Source of the DNA: an uncultured Porphyromonadaceae bacterium
GTDB lineage: Bacteria; Bacteroidota; Bacteroidia; Bacteroidales; Muribaculaceae
NCBI GenBank assembly: GCA_900546365.1
Contig: URCF01000001.1
Location: 124,001 to 188,000 of the forward strand
DNA: 64,000 nucleotides
Reading direction: 5' to 3'
The position numbers were made by a program, and so were the translations under genes. This document shows, piece by piece, positions 42,873 to 51,768 of this stretch; positions within the stretch are counted from its first letter, which is position 1; the number at the start of each line of letters is the position of its first letter. The notes under the pieces are model-generated. The model saw nothing but the letters and a program-made list of their open reading frames with translations. It searched no databases and was not told the DNA's origin.

Positions 42873-43783
42873 TGCTGCATTAACCGGGTTGCTTGGCCAA
42901 CAAATTCATCTTCAGGTAGATCCCATCGTAGCCAGTTGATATGCCATCCGCGTCGCTCCATCCCCCTGAACCAGGTCATTTGCCGTTTGGCAAACTGATG
43001 AATGGCTATTTCAAGGCCGCTGTAAGCTTCTTCTTTGGTCAATTTTCCGGTGACATATAGAGTGAGATATTTGTATTCAAGGCCGTAGTAGATAAGGCTT
43101 TCGGGCTCAACCCCCTGAGCAAGAAGCCGCTCTACCTCGGAGGTCATCCCCGCACTCCATCGGGCGGCAAGCCGTCGGGAAATCCGTTGGCGTCGGGAGT
43201 CGCGGTCTATATCCACACCTACTATCACTGCATTTTTCTCTGGATTGGGGGTGGTGGCTTTCGCCTCATCGGGATGCTCGCGGTAGTAGGTTTGAATCTC
43301 TATGGCACGGATGGCACGTTTGGCAGTGTCCACATCGGTGGTGTTGTGGAGAGCTTTCATCCCCGACAATATTGTTGTCAACTCTTCAAGCGATTTGCCC
43401 TCGAGTGAATTTCTCAGCTCAGGGTTGGCCGGCACTTCCGGTAGTTGGAGTCCGTTGAGCAGGGATTCCAGATAGAGCCCGGTGCCTCCGCATAGAATAG
43501 TCTGTTTCCCGCGGGCTTCGATGTCGGCTCTTGCCAGCGAAGCATCGCGGAGGTATTCATAGAGAGTGTATTTGTAGCCGGCATCGCAGATGTCAATGAT
43601 ATGGTAGGGCACATCCTTGTACTCCTCAAGATCTTTGCCGGTGCCTAAATCCATGCCGCGGTACACCTGCCGGGAGTCGGCGCTGATGATTTCGCCGTCC
43701 ATGGCTGTGGCGCATTGCACGGCGCGTTTTGTTTTGCCGCTTGCAGTGGGGCCTGTAATCACGAGTAGCTTGTTGTGTGACAT
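42869..43783 (-). CDS. miaA: tRNA dimethylallyltransferase
   Basis: Adds a dimethylallyl group to A37 of tRNAs that read UNN codons, improving decoding. The 304-residue protein has the P-loop GPTASGKTKRAVQ at about 10-17, the DSRQVYRGMDLGTGK segment near 36, the tRNA-binding GGTGLYLESLLNGL and the C-terminal RQMTWFRGM. All family marks are present. It is coupled by a 4-bp overlap with the unknown exported protein downstream and lies 13 bp after the membrane-protein gene. Confidence 0.97.
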   Translation of the reverse strand: MSHNKLLVITGPTASGKTKRAVQCATAMDGEIISADSRQVYRGMDLGTGKDLEEYKDVPYHIIDICDAGYKYTLYEYLRDASLARADIEARGKQTILCGGTGLYLESLLNGLQLPEVPANPELRNSLEGKSLEELTTILSGMKALHNTTDVDTAKRAIRAIEIQTYYREHPDEAKATTPNPEKNAVIVGVDIDRDSRRQRISRRLAARWSAGMTSEVERLLAQGVEPESLIYYGLEYKYLTLYVTGKLTKEEAYSGLEIAIHQFAKRQMTWFRGMERRGWHINWLRWDLPEDEFVGQATRLMQQ

Positions 43784-43796
43784 ACGATTAAGCAGA

Positions 43797-45137
43797 TTAG
43801 TCGCCTATGCCGTTGATATGTTTGCGCCAGAACCGCCGCAGACGATAGAAGCGCACATCCTCATTGTTGTCGGCAACTTTGAGCCATTTGGGGTCGTTGA
43901 AATCAATATCCCATTTGTGGAGGTCGCGCAGGCGGAAAGTAGGGTTGTAGTGCTTGATGGCGTAGCGGCGTTTGCCATCGGGATAATATGTTTTCCATGC
44001 CATTGCCATGGTGTGGATGCGGACAATCTCGGCCGAGAGCAGCGGGTTGGTCTGATTGCTGTTGATAAGTTTCCCCACTTCGTGCAGTGTGAACCACTCC
44101 ACCTCCTCGTTGCTGCTTGAGTATGTCTCCTTCTGCTCCTCGGTGAGATACACAAGGAAATGAAATATGTTGCAGTCCGCGTTCCCGCTCAGGTTGGAGT
44201 AGGCGAATCGCACATCGGCATGGGGTATATGGGTCAACTGCCGGAAATATTCCTGTGCATCGAAGTTGGACACATTATGCTGGAACTTGGTCACAAGCCA
44301 TGCCGGGGTGTCGATTTTGCTGTCACCGGGTGCCATCTGTTCGCGGCTGGTATCGGGCACTTTCAGACCCAGATAGTTGTCGTGGATAAGGATATAGCGG
44401 ATACGGGTGTTTCGTCCGGTGCGTATGTTTGTTCCCTCGATGTTCTGCTCGTAATAGCGCCAGATGGAGATATATCTGATGGCGGAATAAATCAGGGCTG
44501 CGATGAACAGCAGCAGCGGACTCCAGATAAATATATACTTGTCCATCCTTGAGAAAAAGCTGTTGGAATAGAACCCGATGTAGTATATCCAGGATATTAC
44601 TGTGCAGAAAATGGCAAGCCCCAACATCAGCTGGGTTTGAAACTGTCCTTCCTGAGTGAACAGGATTCCGAGAAAGCCACGTTCGGCGGGAGTGCCGTGG
44701 CTCATTTTACAATCACGGCAGAATGCCAGTTCGTTTTTCTTGATTTTGGACCATAGAATCACCGCTATCGACACCGGGCCTACAATCAGCTGGGTGATGA
44801 ACGGAATCTCATGGTTGATACTTTCCACATCAAACACTCTGTCAACTATCCAGCGGGAATACAGGCCATTGATAATCAGCATCACTATTCCGCTCCAGAA
44901 CATTATGCGCATCACCGTGAACGGCAGCAGATGACATATAGGAAACAGTCGTTGGCGATTGTTGCGCACGCTGATAAATAGCATTCCCAGGAGTGCAAAC
45001 GCCACAAAAGGCATCCATAGATGCTTGATCCACAGCGTTGACACCACAAGCAGAGTCAAGGCCCCTGAGGATATGACCCAGTTGAGCCACATCCGGAATA
45101 TGCCTTCGGAGTTTTTAAGTCGAGGTTGATGGTTCAC
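43797..45137 (-). CDS. Multi-pass membrane protein with Nudix-like C-terminal region
   Basis: A 446-residue protein with about six hydrophobic segments (roughly 17-35, 39-55, 73-92, 110-128, 168-188, 200-220), a short Cys pair FCRDCK near residue 140 in the loop, and a soluble C-terminal half from about 240. That half contains FHFLVYLTEEQ and EEVEWFTLHEVGKLI, which recall the middle and end of Nudix hydrolases, but the Nudix box itself is missing, so hydrolase activity is not expected. I do not recognise the family otherwise. It lies between the S9 peptidase (27 bp) and miaA (13 bp) in one run of genes. Confidence 0.78.
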   Translation of the reverse strand: MNHQPRLKNSEGIFRMWLNWVISSGALTLLVVSTLWIKHLWMPFVAFALLGMLFISVRNNRQRLFPICHLLPFTVMRIMFWSGIVMLIINGLYSRWIVDRVFDVESINHEIPFITQLIVGPVSIAVILWSKIKKNELAFCRDCKMSHGTPAERGFLGILFTQEGQFQTQLMLGLAIFCTVISWIYYIGFYSNSFFSRMDKYIFIWSPLLLFIAALIYSAIRYISIWRYYEQNIEGTNIRTGRNTRIRYILIHDNYLGLKVPDTSREQMAPGDSKIDTPAWLVTKFQHNVSNFDAQEYFRQLTHIPHADVRFAYSNLSGNADCNIFHFLVYLTEEQKETYSSSNEEVEWFTLHEVGKLINSNQTNPLLSAEIVRIHTMAMAWKTYYPDGKRRYAIKHYNPTFRLRDLHKWDIDFNDPKWLKVADNNEDVRFYRLRRFWRKHINGIGD

Positions 45138-45164
45138 AGTAAGAACTGATTCTGCGGGTTGATG

Positions 45165-47345
45165 TTACATATTTTTGTTGAAGTACTCAAGCATACGCGC
45201 ATACACGAGGCTACGCGCATTGCAACCATTGATGGAATGGTTCTTGTTAGGAAACAACAAAAGGTCGCACCATGTTTCCTGCGCCTGCATTTCATTCACA
45301 TATTGGATGGTGTTGGCGAGGTGAACATTGTCGTCTGCAGTGCCCGACATAATCAGCAGAGGGCAGTGGCGGGTGGCGATATGTGTCATGCAGGAGGCTT
45401 GCTTGTAGCCGCCTTCGTTCTCTTGCGGGGTGAGCATGTACCGTTCGGTGTAGATGGCGTCATAGTAGCGCCAGTCGGTGACGGGTGCCACAGCCACTGC
45501 CGCAGCGTAAGGTGCGCCCGACATAGATGAGGCCATTATAGCCTCGTAGCCGCCGTAGCTCCATCCGAAAATGCCTATCCTCTTGCTGTCGGCCCATGGA
45601 AGTGTTGCTATATATTTTGCAGCGTTCACCTGATCGATACTTTCGTAATGGCCCAGCTGCTTGTAAACAATACGCGAGAAATCGCGTCCGCGTCCGCCGG
45701 TGCCGCGTCCGTCAACACACACCACCGCATATCCTTGTGTGGCATAATAATTGGCCCATCCCATGCTCCAGCGGTTTAGCACTTCCTGCGAGTCGGGACC
45801 ACTGTACTGGTACATTATGACCGGAAGTTTGCCGGAAGCGTCGGTGGGTTTGATTACATATCCGTTGAGCTGAAGTCCGGCACTCGGCACTGTGATCAGC
45901 TCGGCTTTGGGTGCGGAGGCAAACCTGGAAGCATAGTCAAGGTTGCTCTCGAGGGTGCGCACCGGTTTGCCGTTTGCTGAGCAGATGGAATAGGCCGGAG
46001 GTGTGGTGATGTTGCTGTAGTTCATGAGGTAATATGCCATATCGCGCGAGAAGGTAGCGGTGGCGTATCCCTGAGCCGGAGAGAGTGTCTGTAGTTTTCC
46101 TTTTGCATCAACGCTGCATATCGTTCTGTTGACAGTGCCGGTATTGTTGGCGCGGAAGTAGTAATTGCCTTTGGCGTCGCAGCCATAGAATGAGTCCACA
46201 TCAAATTCGCCCGAGGTGATGGTTTTCAAAAGAGCTCCGGAGTAGGAGTATTTGTAGAGGTGCATGAAGCCTGAGCGGTCGGAGAAGATAACCACACCGT
46301 CGGGGAGCATGGTGGCGTTTTGATAGGCGAGCGGAGACAGCCAGGCGTCACATTGCTCCACGAGGAGCGATTTGCATACTGTGGATTTGGGGTTGACAGT
46401 GAACATCTCCATGCGGTTTTGAGCACGGTTGAGAGTGGTGACAATCAGCCTGTCGGGGGAGTATGCGTACTCTATGCGGGGAATATACTCGATTTGCGAA
46501 CCGGGAAGATCTATTTTCTTGGTTTTGCGGGTCTCCACATCGTAGCTGTGGAGTGAAACCTTTGCCACCGGCTTTCCGGCTACCGGATATTTATATGTGA
46601 ATTCTCCGGGATACAAGGCATATTGAGGCATCGGGTTGCAGGCACCGTCGTAGAGGGTGAAGCTATACGCCGGCACATCGGTTTCGTTGTATTTGATATA
46701 ACTCAGAGTCAGGTTGTCAGGAGCCCATACCATGGAGCAGAGTGTGTCGAACTCCTCCTGGTAGCACCAGTCGGGAACACCGTTGATCACCTTGTTGAGC
46801 TCACCATCGGAGGTCACGGCCACTTCGGTGCCGTAGTCAAGCTTTTTGATGAAGATATTGTTGTCGGCCATGAAGGCAATCATGCGCCCATCGGGCGAAA
46901 TCACAGGAGCCTGTTGATATTCGTGGTCGGTGGAGAGCGGCTTAAGCAGGCGCGACCTTAATTCATAGAAGTAGTGTTTGGCGGAGAATGAATGGCGGTA
47001 TTGGTCCTTTTTGTCGGTCCACACCAGAAGCTTGGTTCCATCCTCACTCATGATGAACCCTTCGATTGATTCCAGTTCGGTTTCACGGGTGCGGGACACA
47101 TCAAAGATTGTTTCCAGCTCCTTCCCTGATTTAGTGTCGTATTTCACCACCTTTGTGCCATCGGCACTGAGCGACAGATAGAAATTGCCGTCGGCCATGA
47201 ACTGAATGTTGTCAATCTTGTTGGGTGTGGCATCTTGCCCGGTGAATTTTTCAATGCCGGAGAAATTGGACAGCGAGGGTTGCTGGGCAACCGCCATGGG
47301 GACTATGGAGAGAGCGATAGATGTGATTAATGCGCTTTTAGTCAT
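45165..47345 (-). CDS. S9 family prolyl peptidase (DPP IV / tripeptidyl peptidase type)
   Basis: An exported serine peptidase of 726 residues that removes di- or tripeptides after proline. After a signal peptide (about 1-20) comes an eight-bladed propeller (about 40-480) with the substrate-binding Glu pair in WCYQEEFDTLCSM, and then the alpha/beta-hydrolase domain with Ser596 in GWSYGG, Asp671 in TADDNV and His703 in NKNHSI. It resembles DPP IV and prolyl tripeptidyl peptidase of Porphyromonas. In an asaccharolytic or mixed diet it supplies peptides. It shares a run with a coiled-coil protein (20 bp upstream). Confidence 0.94.
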   Translation of the reverse strand: MTKSALITSIALSIVPMAVAQQPSLSNFSGIEKFTGQDATPNKIDNIQFMADGNFYLSLSADGTKVVKYDTKSGKELETIFDVSRTRETELESIEGFIMSEDGTKLLVWTDKKDQYRHSFSAKHYFYELRSRLLKPLSTDHEYQQAPVISPDGRMIAFMADNNIFIKKLDYGTEVAVTSDGELNKVINGVPDWCYQEEFDTLCSMVWAPDNLTLSYIKYNETDVPAYSFTLYDGACNPMPQYALYPGEFTYKYPVAGKPVAKVSLHSYDVETRKTKKIDLPGSQIEYIPRIEYAYSPDRLIVTTLNRAQNRMEMFTVNPKSTVCKSLLVEQCDAWLSPLAYQNATMLPDGVVIFSDRSGFMHLYKYSYSGALLKTITSGEFDVDSFYGCDAKGNYYFRANNTGTVNRTICSVDAKGKLQTLSPAQGYATATFSRDMAYYLMNYSNITTPPAYSICSANGKPVRTLESNLDYASRFASAPKAELITVPSAGLQLNGYVIKPTDASGKLPVIMYQYSGPDSQEVLNRWSMGWANYYATQGYAVVCVDGRGTGGRGRDFSRIVYKQLGHYESIDQVNAAKYIATLPWADSKRIGIFGWSYGGYEAIMASSMSGAPYAAAVAVAPVTDWRYYDAIYTERYMLTPQENEGGYKQASCMTHIATRHCPLLIMSGTADDNVHLANTIQYVNEMQAQETWCDLLLFPNKNHSINGCNARSLVYARMLEYFNKNM

Positions 47346-47365
47346 TGTTGGGGATTATACAGAAG

Positions 47366-48589
47366 TTAGAATAGTGACAATTGCTTGTCATCGTCTTGAC
47401 TGTTGGCTTTCTTTGCGGGTTCCTTGTAGCCGAAATCATCTTCGGAGTCGCTTTTCTTGATGGGTGTGGGCTCCTGAGCCACAAACCAGTCGGTGTTCTC
47501 CATCAGGTCATCAATGGCGGAAATCACCGGACGTTTCTTGCTCTTGCGGCGGGAATGCTGTTTGGGCTGATATTCCACCGGTCGGGTGTCGGCTGAGAGG
47601 TTGGCATTCTGTTCGAGCTTGGTGTTCAGTTCCTCAATCTTAGCTTTCAGTTCAGCCTCGCTTTGAGCCTGGGCATAGAGATTGGTTTCTATGGTTTTGC
47701 GCAGGCTGTCGTTGTCGGCTTTTTCAAGCTCAAGCTTGTTGTTCAAAGCGTCATAGCGTTCGGAGGCTTCCTCCAGCTGGCTTTTAAGGTCGGCGATGCG
47801 GCTGTCAAGGCGTTGTCTCACATCTTCAAACTGCTCCACTTTCTCCTCCAGGGCCTGCAGTGCGGATTCTGCTTCCTTGTCATTGACAGGAGATTGGTTT
47901 TTGATTGTTTCCAGCTCTTGCTGCAATGCTTGAAGTTGGTCTTTCAGAGCCACATTCTCCTGCGCCAGTTCGCTATTGCTGTCGGCTGATGAGGCCACCG
48001 AAGCCACCCTGAGCTTGTTGACAAGGCTGCGGTTTTCAAGTTGGAACTGCTCTTTTTCGGCCTCAAGATTAGCCACTTGTGTTTCAAGGTCGTGAACACG
48101 CTCATTCAGGGCCCGCTTTTGTCGCGAAGCACTGAGCTGGGCCGACTGAAATTCATTCTTCTTAGCCTCCAGCGAAGCGTTCAGTTCACGCAGGTGCGCG
48201 ATGTCAGCGCTCATTTTGCGCTGTGATTCCGAAGAGTCCAGCAACGCACGTTCCTTTGCCTGCTCGGTTAAGGTTTCAAGGCGTGTTTTGATTGCCTGGT
48301 CAATATTGTTGTAGATGAATTGTTTCTGCTTTTCGGTGTCAAGACACGAAGCCACAAACTCGGGCTGAACGCTGTTGAACAGCTGAACCACGGCATCGAA
48401 AATGTCACCCGGCAGAGTGTCATCGCTCACCGGCCCGGAAACAGGCCGGGATTGTGGCTGCGCGGGTTGCGGCTCTGCGGGGAGCTCACTGTAGCCGGAG
48501 GGAGATTCATCGGTAAGCTCGAGTATATCTTCTTCGTCCAGGTCGTTGGAGAAGCCGAGAGCTTTTTTCATTGAGTTAAGAAACGACAT
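47366..48589 (-). CDS. Long coiled-coil protein of unknown function
   Basis: A 407-residue soluble protein. After a short N-terminal segment (MSFLNSMKKALGFSNDLDEE) and a Pro/Gln-rich linker (about 30-55), residues 60-95 form a small domain (LPGDIFDAVVQLFNSVQPEFV), and about 95-335 is a nearly unbroken coiled coil (heptads rich in L, E, Q, K). The tail is basic then acidic (SRRKSKKRPV... and DDDKQLSLF at the end). No known domain. It is flanked by the receiver/PEP-synthase-like protein (27 bp) and the S9 peptidase (20 bp), so it may work with the former as a scaffold; that is only an inference. Confidence 0.8.
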   Translation of the reverse strand: MSFLNSMKKALGFSNDLDEEDILELTDESPSGYSELPAEPQPAQPQSRPVSGPVSDDTLPGDIFDAVVQLFNSVQPEFVASCLDTEKQKQFIYNNIDQAIKTRLETLTEQAKERALLDSSESQRKMSADIAHLRELNASLEAKKNEFQSAQLSASRQKRALNERVHDLETQVANLEAEKEQFQLENRSLVNKLRVASVASSADSNSELAQENVALKDQLQALQQELETIKNQSPVNDKEAESALQALEEKVEQFEDVRQRLDSRIADLKSQLEEASERYDALNNKLELEKADNDSLRKTIETNLYAQAQSEAELKAKIEELNTKLEQNANLSADTRPVEYQPKQHSRRKSKKRPVISAIDDLMENTDWFVAQEPTPIKKSDSEDDFGYKEPAKKANSQDDDKQLSLF

Positions 48590-48616
48590 ATATCTGATTG
48601 GTATATATAGAGGAGA

Positions 48617-51592
48617 TTATTGATTACTGTTGTCAGGTGTTGATTTTGGTTTCACCACCACGCCTTTGCCTTGCTTGCCGTTGATGCCGATGAGCAGCGG
48701 CGACGGGAACGTGACGATGCGCACGGCCTCGCTTTCGTATGATGCCGGCATGGAATCGAGATACTCCACATCGTAAAATCCCTCATGGGTGGTTGGGTCG
48801 ATAGTGAAATATCCCACACCCATTGATGTGAGGTTCTGGAAAAAGTGTGTGCCCTGGCTCGGCTCTATGCGGTAGTTTTTCAATGCCGACTCCACTATCA
48901 GGCGTGCTCCTGAAATCTGAGGCCATTTCACCGGTATGCCGAGAGCAGTGTCGCTCGAGCCCCAACGGCCGGGGCCGATGAGGATGTAGCTTGTGTTTTC
49001 CGCCACAAGCCGACGGTTTATCTCGTCAATTTCGCGGGCGGTGTCGGCATTATGCTCGGGAGCGAAACTATTGGGACGAACATATACCACTGTGCTCACA
49101 TTGTCAATTGTTCCGTGGCCAAGGGCGGTGTTGGATTTCAGGATCAGTTCATTGTCGGGGAGTGACATTATGCTTTCATCCACTGTCTCCTTGCGGTCAA
49201 CTATCGGACGGATCTGCAGCCAGTACAGATGTCCTTTCAGTTCGCCTTGCGGTGTAATCATCCCGGCAAACTCTATCTCCACCGGACGGCTCATCTCTTT
49301 CTGTCCGGTGTTGAGCATGAAATCAATCGCCTCTGCCAGTGGCAAAGCGTTGTGTTTGAGGATGTTGTTGAATGTTACAACCCGTCGTCCGGTACCGAAG
49401 TCGCTGTCGCGCAGCAGATTGTCCTGGAGGTCAAAGGTGCTCACCATATATCTCAAGGCACCAGTTTTGGCCACATCCTGCACCGAGATTTTCAGGATAT
49501 TGAATCCATCGTCCACCTTGAAGTCCTCAGTGCTGTGCATGTCGAGAGCGTACATCTTGGTCTGGGTGTCGCGCAGGGCGAGTTTCAGTTCCGAGGTCTG
49601 GAGCGCAGATTTGGGGTGTCTGGGCGAAAAGCGCAGTCCCACGCCACCGTCCACAATATATTTGCCGAGTCCTACCGCCACTTCGGCCACACCATCTTCA
49701 GTGCGTTCATTGCCGGTGGGGTAGTAGTTGAGCGAGCGGCCGACACCAGAGAATGATGGGAAATACCAATCGTTCACCTGCTCGCCTATCACTTCCTGGA
49801 TTATTATGGCCATCTTCTCCTGGTCTATCACGTTGGAGGTGGCTGTCATATATGCTTTGCTGTCGGCATAGAATACCGAGGCATACACGCCTTTTATAGC
49901 ATCGCACAACATCCGCATCATCTGGTCCTTGTCATCCACATGTGGTATCATATATGTGGAGTAAACTCCGGCAAACGGCTGATAATGGGAATCTTCAAGC
50001 AAGCTTGAACTGCGGATGGCGAGAGGACGGTCCACCACATCAAAGAGGGCGTAGAAATCCTCTTTCACATGGGTGGGGAGTTTGGCCTGGAGGAATGCCT
50101 CAAGAATACGGCTGTTGGGGGCATCACTGAGAGCTATCGGATAGAGATCGTTCTCGGCCATGAACTCATCGAAAATATCTGTGCAGAGCACCACGGTGCG
50201 CGGTATGGAAATGGTGATACCGTTGAAATTATCGCACACGGGGTTGCGCTTGATGATATGGTCCACAAAAGCTAGACCGCGGCCTTTACCGCCCAATGAT
50301 CCCTGGCCTATGCGGGCGAAGTTGGAATAATGGTCGAATCTGTCTTTGCGGAACACGGCCACCACGCCACGGTTTTTCATCTTGCGATATTTCACTATCA
50401 GGTCGAAGAATAGCTGGCGCACTGCCGGCACCTCCTCAAGGGTGTAGAAGCGGTGCTGCTTTATGACTTCGGCAATGGGAAACAGTGCCCTGGAGTAGAG
50501 CCATCGCGATATGTCGTTGGATGAGGCGTGATGGAGCAATGCGTTGGCGGGGATGTCAAAAATATGGTATTGCAGATCCTTGAGCGAGCTGATGCGTATC
50601 TCGTGCCCGGTGGCCGGGTCGGTCATCACAAAGTCGCCGAAACCGAACTGTTCGGATATGGCGTTGGCAAGGTCAACGGGGAGTTTTTTCGACAGTTTGT
50701 CAAGAAACACACAGTTGATACTCCGGGCTGCTTCGGCGTTGTTGGCTTCGGACGATTCGATGATGATGGGCAGATATGGATTGTCCGACCTGAGGAATTT
50801 TGCAAATCTCAGGCCTGCTTCAGGGTCCTTCTCGCCCATGCGCTTGAACGACACATCGCTTATCACCCCGAGGATATTGGAGCCATAGCGGTCGTAGAGC
50901 TCCATGGCTTCCTCGTAGTCGCGTGCCAGCATCACCTTTGGACGCCCACGCATGCGCAGCATCTGCTCATGCTCGTTAAGAGCTTCGGTTGAGGATTCAA
51001 ACGATTGCTTCAGCAGGCATTTGTAGATGTGGGGGAGAACGGATGAGTAGAACCGCACGGAGTCTTCCACCAGCATTATCATCTGCACGCCCACTTCGTT
51101 TATATCCTTGTCAGCGTTGAGCCTGTCCTCAAGCAGCTTGATGATGGCAAGAAGAAGGTCAACATTGCCAAGCCATGAGAATACATAGTCGATGGCGGAG
51201 AAATCCTCGTTCTGCAGCCTTCGCGACACCTCTTTGGAAAACGGAGTCAACACCACAATAGGCACTGTGGGCTGTATCTCCTTGATGAGGCGTGCACCGG
51301 TGAAGGTTTCGCTGATTTCCATACCGGGCATCATTATCACCAGTCCGAAATGCTTCTCCTTGATTTTACGGGTGGCTTCCTCCACCGTGGACACCTGGGT
51401 GACGCGGGGCGGCGAACTGAGGTTAAGAGCCACGTATTCAAAATACAGCTGCTCTTCGATGCGCCCGTCCTCCTCCATCATGAAAGCATCGTAGGGCGAC
51501 GCCACAAGGAGCACATTGAAAATGCGCTTCTGCATCAGATCCTGAAACGCTGTATCCTTAAGATACAATTGACTTAGAGCGTCCTCATTCAT
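48617..51592 (-). CDS. Receiver-domain / PEP-synthase-like ATP-grasp hybrid
   Basis: A 991-residue protein. Residues of about 25-140 look like a receiver domain (FNVLLVASPYDAF, LVIMMPGMEIS, VPIVVLTPF), a second one at about 165-300 carries the likely acceptor Asp near 244 in GVISDVSF, then a central part leads into the pyruvate phosphate dikinase/PEP-synthase nucleotide domain (GSLGGKGRGLA near 434, AIRSSSLLEDSHYQPFAGVY near 535, to about 760). The phosphohistidine and PEP/pyruvate domains of a true PEP synthase are not visible, so it probably is not a metabolic enzyme. A -7 element near 51615 favours ATG 51592 over 51613. Function unknown; signal-controlled ATP-grasp chemistry is plausible. 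Confidence 0.82.
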   Translation of the reverse strand: MNEDALSQLYLKDTAFQDLMQKRIFNVLLVASPYDAFMMEEDGRIEEQLYFEYVALNLSSPPRVTQVSTVEEATRKIKEKHFGLVIMMPGMEISETFTGARLIKEIQPTVPIVVLTPFSKEVSRRLQNEDFSAIDYVFSWLGNVDLLLAIIKLLEDRLNADKDINEVGVQMIMLVEDSVRFYSSVLPHIYKCLLKQSFESSTEALNEHEQMLRMRGRPKVMLARDYEEAMELYDRYGSNILGVISDVSFKRMGEKDPEAGLRFAKFLRSDNPYLPIIIESSEANNAEAARSINCVFLDKLSKKLPVDLANAISEQFGFGDFVMTDPATGHEIRISSLKDLQYHIFDIPANALLHHASSNDISRWLYSRALFPIAEVIKQHRFYTLEEVPAVRQLFFDLIVKYRKMKNRGVVAVFRKDRFDHYSNFARIGQGSLGGKGRGLAFVDHIIKRNPVCDNFNGITISIPRTVVLCTDIFDEFMAENDLYPIALSDAPNSRILEAFLQAKLPTHVKEDFYALFDVVDRPLAIRSSSLLEDSHYQPFAGVYSTYMIPHVDDKDQMMRMLCDAIKGVYASVFYADSKAYMTATSNVIDQEKMAIIIQEVIGEQVNDWYFPSFSGVGRSLNYYPTGNERTEDGVAEVAVGLGKYIVDGGVGLRFSPRHPKSALQTSELKLALRDTQTKMYALDMHSTEDFKVDDGFNILKISVQDVAKTGALRYMVSTFDLQDNLLRDSDFGTGRRVVTFNNILKHNALPLAEAIDFMLNTGQKEMSRPVEIEFAGMITPQGELKGHLYWLQIRPIVDRKETVDESIMSLPDNELILKSNTALGHGTIDNVSTVVYVRPNSFAPEHNADTAREIDEINRRLVAENTSYILIGPGRWGSSDTALGIPVKWPQISGARLIVESALKNYRIEPSQGTHFFQNLTSMGVGYFTIDPTTHEGFYDVEYLDSMPASYESEAVRIVTFPSPLLIGINGKQGKGVVVKPKSTPDNSNQ

Positions 51593-51614
51593 AGCAGGTA
51601 TGCTTTTTATCAAA

Positions 51615-51622
51615 CAAAGATA
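51615..51622 (-). promoter_or_regulatory. Probable -7 element for the 51592-41862 operon
   Basis: Minus strand TATCTTTG is a perfect TAnnTTTG; no TTTG at the usual distance. The predicted start near 51608 lies inside the longer reading frame and supports ATG 51592. Confidence 0.45.
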
Positions 51623-51708
51623 CGCACAAAAAATGATGCATCACCTATATATTCACAAAAAATTATTGGAACCCCATCAAAATTACCGCCGGAATCAGGC
51701 CAATAACA

Positions 51709-51747
51709 GAAAAATCCCGGACCATAGTAGAACTACAGCCCGGGATT
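51709..51747 (-). terminator. Terminator of the dedA-rpe-ftsK-lolA-trxB operon
   Basis: Minus strand AATCCCGG (51747-51740) pairs with CCGGGATT (51720-51713), followed by TTTT. It lies 20 bp after the trxB stop. Confidence 0.7.
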
Positions 51748-51768
51748 CAGTTGTGTCAAAAAATATTT

